9,023 bases of DNA, taken from NCBI GenBank assembly GCA_037387425.1, contig JARRLC010000128.1, positions 1-9,023 on the forward strand, in the 5' to 3' direction. Position numbers and translations under genes: made by a program. Shown piece after piece: positions 1 through 6,766 of the stretch (positions within the stretch are counted from its first letter, which is position 1; every line of letters starts with the position of its first letter). Source of the DNA: JARRLC01 sp037387425 (GTDB lineage: Bacteria > Pseudomonadota > Alphaproteobacteria > Rhizobiales > Rhodomicrobiaceae). Below the pieces are notes generated by a model. That model did no database searches, was not told where the DNA came from, and worked only from the letters and a program-made list of their open reading frames with translations.

Positions 1-1
1 C

Positions 2-598
2 AATCTACGCGTGACGATCAGCCCAGCAGCGCCCACACATGATGCGCGGCAAATACCCGCTTCCGCCAACACCGCCAAGGCGTTGGAGACTCTAGCGAAT
101 GAGCTGTGTCTTCACGTACCGCATGAAGTTTTCGCGAATGAACTCGTAATACGCGCTGGGCTTGGCGCTCAGCTCTTTGCACTCAATCGTCAGAGTCTGA
201 CAGGAGGCCGCGCCGGAATAGAAGCGCGAATCATGTTGGAAGCCCGTTTGCAAACAGAAGTGACGCAAGGACGGCTCAGCGAGAACGATGTAGCGCTCAC
301 GCTGCTTCTTGCCTCGCTGGAAGCCCATGCGCGCGTTGCGCTAGAAACGGCGGCTTTTGCGCGCGCTGGAGCTCAGAAACTAGCCGATGCGCTGGACGAT
401 TTGCTCCAGCGCGAAGCGTTCCGCCACATCGAACCCGAGGTGGCAGACATCTACCGCCAGCTTTGCAACAGCTATAGCGCGTTAACTGCCGATATGGACG
501 CTTCCCAGCTCCAGGAATGGGCTGCAAACGCTTTTGCACCCGTATTACACGCGATCGCGCGTTTGGGCGCGCATTTTAAAACGTCATTTCATGTTTAA
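2..598 (+). CDS. Gas-vesicle-cluster protein of unknown family, possibly 5'-partial
   Basis: I do not recognise this protein. From the GTG at 11 it is 195 residues, but the frame stays open to the left edge (codons at 2-10 contain no stop), so the true start may lie outside the window. The sequence is rich in Ala, Leu, Glu and Gln and reads as mostly alpha-helical: helices around residues 20-60, 65-110, 110-135 and 140-190. There is no signal peptide, no obvious membrane segment, no Walker motif, and no GvpA-type or GvpC-type repeat. It ends at a TAA (596-598) that overlaps the AAGGA ribosome binding site of the next gene, gvpF/L-1, so the two are almost certainly co-transcribed and probably translationally coupled. 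That placement argues for an accessory role in gas vesicle formation. This is context only; the protein shows no recognisable function. It being a real gene is well supported; its identity is open. Confidence 0.72.
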   Translation, partial: NLRVTISPAAPTHDARQIPASANTAKALETLANELCLHVPHEVFANELVIRAGLGAQLFALNRQSLTGGRAGIEARIMLEARLQTEVTQGRLSENDVALTLLLASLEAHARVALETAAFARAGAQKLADALDDLLQREAFRHIEPEVADIYRQLCNSYSALTADMDASQLQEWAANAFAPVLHAIARLGAHFKTSFHV

Positions 599-609
599 GG
601 ACTTAGGCG

Positions 610-1407
610 ATGCAATTGAAATATGCTGAGCAGGCCCCACAAGAGCAGTCGAGCAGTGATAGCCGCCAATATATTTATTGCATCATTGCAGCCGATGGGC
701 CGCTAACGTTTGCTTCCCCCTGTATCGGTGGTGGCGACTTTACCGTTCACACAATCAATTATCAGGAACTTGCCGCCGTTGTTAGCGAATCGCCCGCTCC
801 TGGATATGAGAGCACGAAACGCAATATGACAGCGCATATGAAGGTGCTGGAAGAGGTGATGCGTTCGCGAACCATTCTGCCCATCCGGTTCAACAGCATA
901 TCGCCGTGCGCGGATGCCGTTCGCGATCAGGTTCTTGTGCCCAGCTACGATACTCTGAAGCAGCAGCTCGCCAAGTTTGAAGGGCACATCGAAATGGGTG
1001 TGAAAGCCTTTTGGCGGGAGGACGTGCTTTATAACGAGATAGTCGCCGCAAACGATGACATCCGCCGTTTGCGTGATCGGATTGCGGGGCGCTCGCCTGA
1101 GGCAACATATCGCGAGCGCGTGAAACTGGGCGAGATGGTGGAAAATGCGCTGGAAGCCAAGCGCGCTAGCGAAAGCGAGGCCATCATCGCCCGGCTCAAG
1201 TCGTTCGCTGCCGATATGGTCGTGCGCGAGCCGCTAAACGAGCGCATGGCGCTCAACGCGGCGTTGTTTATGAAAGCATCCGATCGGGAAGAATTCGAAG
1301 AGGCGCTCAACGCACTGGATGCGGAAGAAGACAGCCGCATGACGTTCAAATGCGTCGGTCCAGTGCCGCCTTACAACTTCGTAGAAGTGATGCTCGGCAG
1401 TCAATAA
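610..1407 (+). CDS. GvpF/GvpL family gas vesicle protein (copy 1)
   Basis: This is an assembly protein of the GvpF/L family, whose members bind GvpA and help nucleate or build the shell in the cytoplasm. It has 265 residues, the normal family length. Visible family marks are the N-terminal strand YIYCII (21-26), a central ILPIRF motif (89-94) that matches the family's V-L-P-x-K/R-F signature, a long charged helical middle (about 120-225), and the C-terminal block ending in F-K-C-V-G-P-x-P-P-x-x-F-V (246-258). The ATG at 610 is chosen because AAGGA (597-601) sits 8 bases upstream and the conserved domain begins about 20 residues in. It ends in a double stop (TAA TAA, 1405-1410). It is one of four family members in the window and the only one in the first block, next to gvpG and gvpO. 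Whether it is GvpF or GvpL in the narrow sense cannot be settled by eye. Confidence 0.95.
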   Translation: MQLKYAEQAPQEQSSSDSRQYIYCIIAADGPLTFASPCIGGGDFTVHTINYQELAAVVSESPAPGYESTKRNMTAHMKVLEEVMRSRTILPIRFNSISPCADAVRDQVLVPSYDTLKQQLAKFEGHIEMGVKAFWREDVLYNEIVAANDDIRRLRDRIAGRSPEATYRERVKLGEMVENALEAKRASESEAIIARLKSFAADMVVREPLNERMALNAALFMKASDREEFEEALNALDAEEDSRMTFKCVGPVPPYNFVEVMLGSQ

Positions 1408-1475
1408 TAAAGTTTAGTTAAAAACAAAACGAACTCTGCAATACCATGCTAACCGACGCAGGATAAACAGAGAAA

Positions 1476-1733
1476 ATGTTAAAGAATATTGTAACCTTCC
1501 CCGTAACAGGCCCGTTTAATTTTGCGTTCTGGCTTATTCAAACCATCGCAGAGCGGGCGGAAGCGGAACTCTACGACGAGGGCAAAATCCGCAAGGAGCT
1601 CGCCGAGTTAGAAATGCGTTCCGAGATGGGTGAGATCGACGAGGAAGAGTACGAGCGCGTTGAAGAAGACTTAATGGCGCGGCTTCGCGAGAGCCGCAGA
1701 AGACGGGGATTAGATAATTATGGCCAGGGCTAA
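1476..1733 (+). CDS. gvpG: Gas vesicle protein GvpG
   Basis: GvpG is a small, highly charged accessory protein needed for gas vesicle formation in several organisms; it acts in the cytoplasm with the F/L proteins. The 85-residue product has the usual size and layout. A hydrophobic N-terminus (residues 1-25, with the pattern P-V-x-G-P-F near residues 9-14) is followed by a strongly acidic and basic helical or coiled-coil region. That region carries the family-like stretch E-M-G-E-I-D-E-E-E-Y-E (residues 50-60), and the protein ends in an Arg-rich tail. The ATG at 1476 has AGGA at 1460-1463 and a purine-rich AGAGAAA just before it; no other in-frame start fits the conserved N-terminus. A 68-base AT-rich gap separates it from the preceding gvpF/L, while its 3' end overlaps gvpO by 14 bases. 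Confidence 0.95.
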   Translation: MLKNIVTFPVTGPFNFAFWLIQTIAERAEAELYDEGKIRKELAELEMRSEMGEIDEEEYERVEEDLMARLRESRRRRGLDNYGQG

Positions 1734-2172
1734 CCAAGCTAAAAAAACACGCGAGAAGAAAACAGTCGTAAAGTCTGAAGTCGAAATTGGAACGCAGCAG
1801 GAACTGGAAAGTTTACCGCATGCCGAGAAGTTGATGGCATTTACGGAAAAAATGACGTCTGATTCCAGAGAGGTCTCTGAAAGAGCGGATACGACACAGT
1901 CAGAGGAAGTAGTGCCGGAGCCAGTCATGGTAAAGCGTTTTTCTGCAGCAGAAGCAGCCCGATTGGTAGGAATGTCGGTGGACAGTGTTTCGTCAGTATC
2001 TCGCTCAACAGAGGGATGGGATATCATCGTCAATGTGGTCGAGTTGGCGCGCATTCCCCACTCCACCGATGTGCTCGCCGCCTACAATGTTAACCTTGAT
2101 GGCGAAGGCAATCTGATGAGCTACAGCCGTGGCAACCGCTATACGCGGGATCAGACTGGGGATCTGCACTAA
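1720..2172 (+). CDS. gvpO: Gas vesicle protein GvpO
   Basis: GvpO is an essential accessory protein of gas vesicle formation in haloarchaea and occurs in many bacterial gvp clusters; its molecular role is not well defined. The C-terminal half (about residues 68-150) is the GvpO domain: an F-S-A-A-E-A-A motif, a G-W segment (about residue 97) followed by I-I-V-N-V-V-E-L-x-R-I-P, then T-D-V-L-A-A-Y and the final Y-x-R-x-x-R-Y-x-R. The first 65 residues are a Lys/Glu-rich, low-complexity and probably disordered extension, encoded by DNA visibly more AT-rich than the flanking genes. The ATG at 1720 lies inside the end of gvpG (14-base overlap), with GGGGA at 1705-1709 as a plausible ribosome binding site. 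A 205-base gap follows, so this is probably the last gene of the first transcription block, though read-through is possible. Confidence 0.93.
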   Translation: MARANQAKKTREKKTVVKSEVEIGTQQELESLPHAEKLMAFTEKMTSDSREVSERADTTQSEEVVPEPVMVKRFSAAEAARLVGMSVDSVSSVSRSTEGWDIIVNVVELARIPHSTDVLAAYNVNLDGEGNLMSYSRGNRYTRDQTGDLH

Positions 2173-2377
2173 AGCGTTTTAGTGCGTAAAACTGAAAAAG
2201 CCTGCCCTCATGAAAACGGGGGGCGGGACGCGTTTCGGAACAAAACAAAAAATAACAATTGGTTAAAACATTATTCGACGCGGAAAAACGCTCTATCGCT
2301 CCCGCGAAACTTTCAGAAATTCCCGCAAATCTAGTATCTCGTCTGACAGCGGCCCAGAATTAAGAAGGGAAGCCCCC
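2173..2377 (+). promoter_or_regulatory. AT-rich intergenic gap, likely regulatory, before gvpJ
   Basis: This is the only long gap inside the cluster. It holds a small AT stem-loop (GTTTTA/TAAAAC, 2176-2192), a stronger GC hairpin (2201-2227), an A-rich stretch (2240-2270), and two near-identical copies of TCCCGC(G)AAA at 2300 and 2321, 21 bases apart. A clear ribosome binding site (AAGGGA, 2365-2370) precedes the gvpJ ATG. I could not find a convincing -35/-10 pair or a sigma-54 site, so a promoter here is inferred from position only. Confidence 0.4.
2201..2227 (-). terminator. GC-rich hairpin; terminator-like on the - strand
   Basis: CCTGCCC (2201-2207) pairs with GGGCGGG (2221-2227) through seven pairs including one G-T wobble, with a 13-base loop. 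On the + strand no T-run follows, so it is a poor intrinsic terminator for gvpO. Read on the - strand, the hairpin is followed by CTTTTT and then GTTTT, the usual form of a Rho-independent terminator. It may block antisense transcription into gvpO, or act as a partial attenuator or 3' stabiliser. Confidence 0.35.
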
Positions 2378-2677
2378 ATGAGTCCGCACGTACAGCAGTC
2401 GCTACAGGCGACAAATCTCGCCGACATTTTAGAACGCGTTCTCGACAAAGGCATCGTTATTGCGGGCGATATCACCGTTTCGCTCGTCGATATCGAGCTG
2501 CTCAGCATCAAATTGCGGTTGCTGATCGCCTCGGTGGATAAAGCCAAGGAACTCGGCATCGACTGGTGGGAAGCGGACCCTATGCTCACCACCCGTGCAC
2601 GCGAACTGGAAGAAGAAAACCGCGTATTGCTTGAACGCGTGGGGCGGCTTGAGGAACGGCTGGGAGTTTCGGCATGA
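2378..2677 (+). CDS. gvpJ: Minor gas vesicle protein GvpJ (GvpA family)
   Basis: GvpJ is a GvpA paralog that is required for vesicle formation and is present in minor amounts, probably at the tips or in nucleation. The 99-residue product carries the GvpA-type core at about residues 14-54: L-A-D-I-L-E-R-V-L-D-K-G-I-V-I, then G-D-I-T-V-S and I-E-L-L-S-I-K-L-R-L-L-I-A-S-V. Two traits mark it as GvpJ rather than the main shell protein GvpA: the D-K-A-K-E-L-G-I-D-W-W-E segment (54-65), and a charged coiled-coil C-terminus (about 73-95, E-L-E-E-E-N-R-x-L) that GvpA lacks. The ATG at 2378 has AAGGGA at 2365-2370. Its TGA overlaps the start of the AAA+ gene in an ATGA (2674-2677). It opens the second block of the cluster. 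Confidence 0.95.
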   Translation: MSPHVQQSLQATNLADILERVLDKGIVIAGDITVSLVDIELLSIKLRLLIASVDKAKELGIDWWEADPMLTTRARELEEENRVLLERVGRLEERLGVSA

Positions 2678-4839
2678 GCAGCAAGGGTAAGTCACGCGGC
2701 GCGGCCTCTTCCACGAAGGGGCGTTCGTCGCCGTCAGGCATGTCTTTTCAGGTTGTCGAAGCGCCATCGCGTGATGTTGGGCGCGGGCTCGTCCGGCTCG
2801 ATCCGCAAGATATGAACGCGCTAAACGTAGCGACCGGAGATGTCGTCGCTGTTTCTGGTAAACGCGAAACCGTGGCGCGTGTTATGCCCGCTCATGCGTC
2901 TGAGCGTGAGCAAGGCTGCATTCAGATGGACGGCATTTTGCGCGCCAACGCCGGGGTGAGCCTCGACCAGCATGTCAAGGTTTATGCGGCAACGGCGAAA
3001 TCAGCGCGCAGCGTGGTGCTCTCGCCTGATCGCGCGGCGGCCGGAGCCGCCAGGCATTATCGGCGGCATATCGCGCGGCTTTTGCAAGGCCAGCCGATGG
3101 TTACGAAAGACCTCATCCGCGTCAATCCGGCAGGCTCGCAAAACTTTGGCTATACGGTGGCGAAAACCGATCCGGATGGCCCGGTTCTTATAGACGCCTC
3201 AACAAATGTGCGCTTCGAAGATGGTGGAAGCGGTGGCGAAAGCGCCGTCACTTATGAGGATATTGGCGGTCTGCATCGCGAGGTGCGCCGCGTCCGCGAA
3301 ATGATCGAGTTGCCGCTGAAATTTCCTGAAGTCTTTCTGCATCTTGGGATTGAGGCGCCTAAGGGGCTTTTGCTTTTTGGCCCACCTGGTACCGGTAAGA
3401 CATTGATTGCGCGCGCTTGTGCTCATGAGGTGGGTGTGCAGTTCTTCCATGTGAACGGTCCGGAAATCATCGACAAGATGTACGGCGCTTCCGAAGCCCA
3501 TCTGCGCAATATGTTTAAGGAGGCTGAGAAGGCTGCGCCCGCCATCATCTTCATTGACGAGATTGACGCTATCGCGCAAAACCGGGGCGCGCTTTCCGGC
3601 GAGCGCCAGCTTGAGCGCCGAGTTGTGGCACAGTTGCTTGCGCTCATGGACGGGCTGGAATCGCGTGGGCAGATCACCGTCATCGCCGCAACCAACATGC
3701 CGGATGAGTTGGACCCGGCTTTGCGCCGTCCTGGCCGTTTCGACCGCGAACTTAACATCGGCGCGCCAGACGCTGAGGCCCGACTGGAAATTTTAGAAAT
3801 CCACAGTCGTGGCATGCCCTTAGCGGTAGATGTCGATATGAAAGAGCTGGCGCGTTACACCCATGGTTATGTCGGCGCTGATCTGGCAGCCCTGTGCCGC
3901 GAAGCCGCCATGAGCGCGCTCAGGCGTCTTTTGCCAGAAATCGACTTTGACGATGCGCAAATTTCCGCCGATACGCTCGCGGAATTGCAGGTAGAACGCA
4001 GAGACTTCGACGAGTGCCTTGCGGAAATTCAGCCCTCCGCCTTACGCGAAATCTCCGTGGAAGTTCCGGAGGTGCGCTGGAGCGACGTTGGCGGTCTGGA
4101 CGAGGTGAAGGCGCTGCTAACCGAATCCGTTCTCTGGCCGCTGACGCACCGTGAACTGTTTACCGAAGCCGGTATTCGCCCATCGCGTGGCGCTGTGCTG
4201 CATGGACCGCCCGGTACTGGTAAGACTCTGCTCGCCAAGGCGCTGGCGGGTGAAAGCGAGGCGAACTTCCTCGCCGTTAAAGGGCCGCAGCTCGTTTCCA
4301 TGTGGGCGGGCGAGAGCGAAAAAGCTGTGCGCGAAATCTTCCGCAAAGCGCGCCAGGTAACACCCGCTATCATCTTTTTCGACGAAATTGATGCGCTTGC
4401 GCCCACGCGCGGCGGCGGCGGCAATCAGGTGGCAGAACGCATTGCGGCGCAGCTTCTCACCGAACTCGACGGCGTAGAAGAGCTAAAAGGCGTGTTCGTG
4501 TTGGCCGCCACCAACCGGCTCGATTGCGTCGATCCGGCATTGTTGCGCCCTGGTCGGTTCGACTCGCTTGTGGAGCTGAAAGCTCCGGGCAAGGCGGAGC
4601 GATTAGCTATTCTGAAAGTGCATGCGTCACGGATGCCTTTGGCGAAGGATGTCGATCTGGAAACAATTGCAGCTTCAAGCGATGCCCTCGTGGGGGCCGA
4701 CATAGAGGCGCTGTGCCGAGAGGCGGCTTTCGCGGCGATCCGCGAAACGGTGAGCAAGAAGGTGAAAAAGCTCCGGGTCACAATGCACCACTTCCAGGAA
4801 GCAACCGAACGCATGGCAAAGCGGAACAAAGCAATATGA
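2674..4839 (+). CDS. CDC48/p97-like AAA+ ATPase with two AAA domains
   Basis: This is a hexameric-type unfoldase or segregase of the Cdc48/p97/VAT family, 721 residues. The N-terminal part (about 24-125) resembles the substrate-binding double-psi barrel domain of Cdc48. AAA domain 1 has Walker A GPPGTGKT at 236-243, Walker B I-I-F-I-D-E at 291-296, and a sensor/arginine-finger block L-D-P-A-L-R-R-P-G-R-F-D-R. AAA domain 2 has Walker A GPPGTGKT at 511-518, Walker B I-I-F-F-D-E ending at 571, and L-L-R-P-G-R-F-D. All catalytic residues look intact in both domains. The length is slightly short of archaeal Cdc48. Overlaps of four bases at both ends (with gvpJ and with the GvpF/L-J fusion), and GGGAG at 2662-2666, show that it is built into the gvp operon. 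Its job is probably to remodel or extract Gvp subunits or assemblies; that is inferred. It is distinct from GvpN, which is a MoxR-type single-domain ATPase. Confidence 0.93.
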   Translation: MSSKGKSRGAASSTKGRSSPSGMSFQVVEAPSRDVGRGLVRLDPQDMNALNVATGDVVAVSGKRETVARVMPAHASEREQGCIQMDGILRANAGVSLDQHVKVYAATAKSARSVVLSPDRAAAGAARHYRRHIARLLQGQPMVTKDLIRVNPAGSQNFGYTVAKTDPDGPVLIDASTNVRFEDGGSGGESAVTYEDIGGLHREVRRVREMIELPLKFPEVFLHLGIEAPKGLLLFGPPGTGKTLIARACAHEVGVQFFHVNGPEIIDKMYGASEAHLRNMFKEAEKAAPAIIFIDEIDAIAQNRGALSGERQLERRVVAQLLALMDGLESRGQITVIAATNMPDELDPALRRPGRFDRELNIGAPDAEARLEILEIHSRGMPLAVDVDMKELARYTHGYVGADLAALCREAAMSALRRLLPEIDFDDAQISADTLAELQVERRDFDECLAEIQPSALREISVEVPEVRWSDVGGLDEVKALLTESVLWPLTHRELFTEAGIRPSRGAVLHGPPGTGKTLLAKALAGESEANFLAVKGPQLVSMWAGESEKAVREIFRKARQVTPAIIFFDEIDALAPTRGGGGNQVAERIAAQLLTELDGVEELKGVFVLAATNRLDCVDPALLRPGRFDSLVELKAPGKAERLAILKVHASRMPLAKDVDLETIAASSDALVGADIEALCREAAFAAIRETVSKKVKKLRVTMHHFQEATERMAKRNKAI

Positions 4840-5879
4840 GCGGATTGTATCTCCACGGCATAATTGATGCGCAAAGCGTTGGCGACTTGTTCCCGAATGG
4901 CGCGCGGGGGAGTATCCGCGGTATTGTGGAAGGCGAGATCGCCGCCATTGTTAGCGCGGCGCCAGAAGAGGGCGCGTTGCAGAACCTCCAGCGCGAAGAA
5001 GCCATGCGTTTGCTGCTGGAGCATCAAAGCATGCTAGAGCCTATTCTTGCAAAAGCCACTGTTTTGCCAGTGAAATTCGCCACAACGTTGCCTGATGAAG
5101 CCTCTGTCCGCCGTATGTTGCAATTCGGACAGGCGCAATTCACGCCTTATCTCGCTGAACTATCCGGCTGCCTGCAAATGGACGTGGCGGTTGAATGGCC
5201 GTTGCAAGACATATTCGTTGAAATCGCTAGCGACAGCGCTATAGCTGAACTGCGCGCCAAAGCTCAGGCTGGCGGCGGGGAGGAAACCCAAATCCAGCTC
5301 GGCGCCGCCGTGAAAGATGCGCTCGAACGCCGCCGCGCCGCACTTGGCGCACAGATTCGTGAGAAGCTTCAGGCCGTTGCGCGTGAAATCGCCGTCAATG
5401 CTCCTGCAGGCGATAATATCGTCACCAACCTGAGCCTGCTCATGGAACAGGGGAGCCTCGCGACCCTCGATACAGCACTCGAAGCGTTGGATGCGGAGAC
5501 GGGTGGTAAGCTCACCTTCCGCTGTGTCGGTCCGCTGCCTATGGCAGGATTTGTCAGTGTGAATGTGACCGTCCCGCCGCAAGAAGTTGTCGAACAGGCA
5601 TGGCGTCTGCTCCAGCTTGGCGATGAAGCGAGCGCCAGCGATATCAAAGCATCGTATTTCCGGCTCGCGCAGGCGCATCACCCCGACACCGCAGGAGCCG
5701 ACGCCAACACGGAAGACATGAGCGAACTCGCCCAGGCATATCATCTGCTTGCAGCTTGTGCGAAAACCTCCAGTGAGGCGTTGCGCCGTGATGGACCGTC
5801 GCCGCTGGCGATTAGCGTTATGCGCTTAAATCCGGACATTTCCGCATCGTCAAGCGCGCAACAGGATGTCGCCGCATGA
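4836..5879 (+). CDS. GvpF/GvpL family protein fused to a C-terminal J domain (copy 2)
   Basis: This is a two-part protein of 347 residues. Residues 1-245 are a complete GvpF/L domain: N-terminal L-Y-L-H-G-I-I (4-10), the VLPVKF motif (76-81), a charged helical middle, and the closing F-R-C-V-G-P-L-P block followed by a G-F-V-S-V strand. Residues about 250-310 are a DnaJ-type J domain: helix I/II A-W-R-L-L-Q-L-G followed by D-I-K-A-S-Y-F-R-L-A, the diagnostic H-P-D at 282-284 (bases 5679-5687), and helix III S-E-L-A-Q-A-Y-H-L-L. There is no Gly/Phe region or zinc domain. The HPD motif is what J proteins use to stimulate the ATPase of DnaK (Hsp70), so this protein could bring DnaK to GvpA-bound assembly complexes; that is inferred. 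The ATG at 4836 overlaps the ATPase stop (ATGA); the frame is open further upstream, but only as a shadow of the ATPase gene. A weak GGAA lies at 4823-4826. Confidence 0.9.
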   Translation: MSGLYLHGIIDAQSVGDLFPNGARGSIRGIVEGEIAAIVSAAPEEGALQNLQREEAMRLLLEHQSMLEPILAKATVLPVKFATTLPDEASVRRMLQFGQAQFTPYLAELSGCLQMDVAVEWPLQDIFVEIASDSAIAELRAKAQAGGGEETQIQLGAAVKDALERRRAALGAQIREKLQAVAREIAVNAPAGDNIVTNLSLLMEQGSLATLDTALEALDAETGGKLTFRCVGPLPMAGFVSVNVTVPPQEVVEQAWRLLQLGDEASASDIKASYFRLAQAHHPDTAGADANTEDMSELAQAYHLLAACAKTSSEALRRDGPSPLAISVMRLNPDISASSSAQQDVAA

Positions 5880-6766
5880 GCGCCGCCGCGCATAACGCTG
5901 CTTTTGTTTCCTCACCGCCAGAGGGGCATGACGCCACGGACGCTGTATATGTGTACGGCGTAGTTGGTCGCGATGCGATGGCAGCAGGCGTAGCGCCTCC
6001 TACAGAAGGGATCGTCCCCGGCGTGCCGGTGGAGTTGCTGCCCGCTGGCGACCTCGCCGTGGTGGCGAGCCGCGCTCCGCAAACCGCTTTCGCTCCGCCG
6101 GAAACACCAGAAACAAGTACCCAGGATTGGGCGACGGGCCGCGCGCTTGCACATCACCATGTACTCGCCGCGATGGCTTCACTGTGCACCGTTGCACCTG
6201 TGAAATTCGGTGCATTATGCCGTAACATGGATGACATCCTTGCGCTGTTTGAGCGGCAAGGCAGTGAGTTCGCCCGCGTGCTTGACCGTGTGGCAGGCGC
6301 GCAGGAATGGGGCGTCAAGTTGTTCGCCGATATGGATGCAAGCCGCACCATGGCTGAAAACACTCTCGCCGTAGCGACACTTAAAGCTGAAATGACCGCT
6401 GCCTCGCCCGGCAAGGCGTATTTCCTTCGAAAAAAACTTGATGATGCGATCAGCGAGGAATTGCGGGAGGTACTAAGCCGTCTTTCAGAAAACATCCACG
6501 GCCAGCTTGCGGCGCTCTCCAAAGAGGCAACACCAAATCCGGCGCAACAGCAATTGGGGGCACAGCTAGGCAGCAAGTCCCGGTTGTTAATCCTTGATGC
6601 CTCTTATCTCGTTGCAGTCAACCGCACGGTAGAACTCCAGCAAACGGTAGCGCATTTCGCCGAGACGCTTCCCGCCCAAGGCGCTGACTTGATACTAACC
6701 GGTCCGTGGCCGCCATACAGCTTCGCCTCAGTCGATACGGGAGGGGCATCCGATGGGCCGCATTGA
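5876..6766 (+). CDS. GvpF/GvpL family gas vesicle protein (copy 3)
   Basis: This is a third GvpF/L family assembly protein, 296 residues. About 22 low-complexity residues precede the domain, which begins at V-Y-V-Y-G-V-V (24-30). The central motif is A-P-V-K-F (107-111), with Ala in place of the usual Leu. The C-terminus carries L-T-G-P-W-P-P-Y-S-F (274-283), lacking the F-x-C that precedes G-P in copies 1, 2 and 4. The ATG at 5876 overlaps the preceding stop (ATGA) and has AGGA at 5863-5866, so coupled translation is likely. Its 3' end overlaps the next small GvpA-family gene by 14 bases. The W-P-P-(Y/F)-S-F ending is shared with copy 4 and not with copies 1 and 2, which suggests that copies 3 and 4 are closer to each other. 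Confidence 0.93.
   Translation: MSAAAHNAAFVSSPPEGHDATDAVYVYGVVGRDAMAAGVAPPTEGIVPGVPVELLPAGDLAVVASRAPQTAFAPPETPETSTQDWATGRALAHHHVLAAMASLCTVAPVKFGALCRNMDDILALFERQGSEFARVLDRVAGAQEWGVKLFADMDASRTMAENTLAVATLKAEMTAASPGKAYFLRKKLDDAISEELREVLSRLSENIHGQLAALSKEATPNPAQQQLGAQLGSKSRLLILDASYLVAVNRTVELQQTVAHFAETLPAQGADLILTGPWPPYSFASVDTGGASDGPH

Noticed and set aside
1408..1475. Promoter between gvpF/L-1 and gvpG
   Set aside because: The gap is AT-rich, but the best pair (TTAGTT and TGCAAT, 17 bases apart) matches the sigma-70 consensus too poorly to claim.
2259..2340. Sigma-70 promoter before gvpJ (TTGGTT or TTTCAG with TAGTAT)
   Set aside because: Spacing or consensus match is poor for each pair, so only a general regulatory gap is reported.
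4524..4835. Upstream extension of the GvpF/L-J-domain frame to a start at 4524
   Set aside because: This part lies wholly inside the AAA+ gene in another frame. The conserved GvpF/L domain starts at the ATG at 4836, which has an ATGA overlap with the ATPase stop.
4425..5027. Long - strand open frame (200 codons) across the ATPase and GvpF/L-J genes
   Set aside because: It is a mirror frame of G+C-rich coding DNA, with Ser/Arg/Ala-rich composition, and it crosses two well-supported genes.
5160..5744. Long - strand open frame (194 codons) inside the GvpF/L-J gene
   Set aside because: It lies entirely opposite a well-supported gene, and shows no motifs or ribosome binding site.
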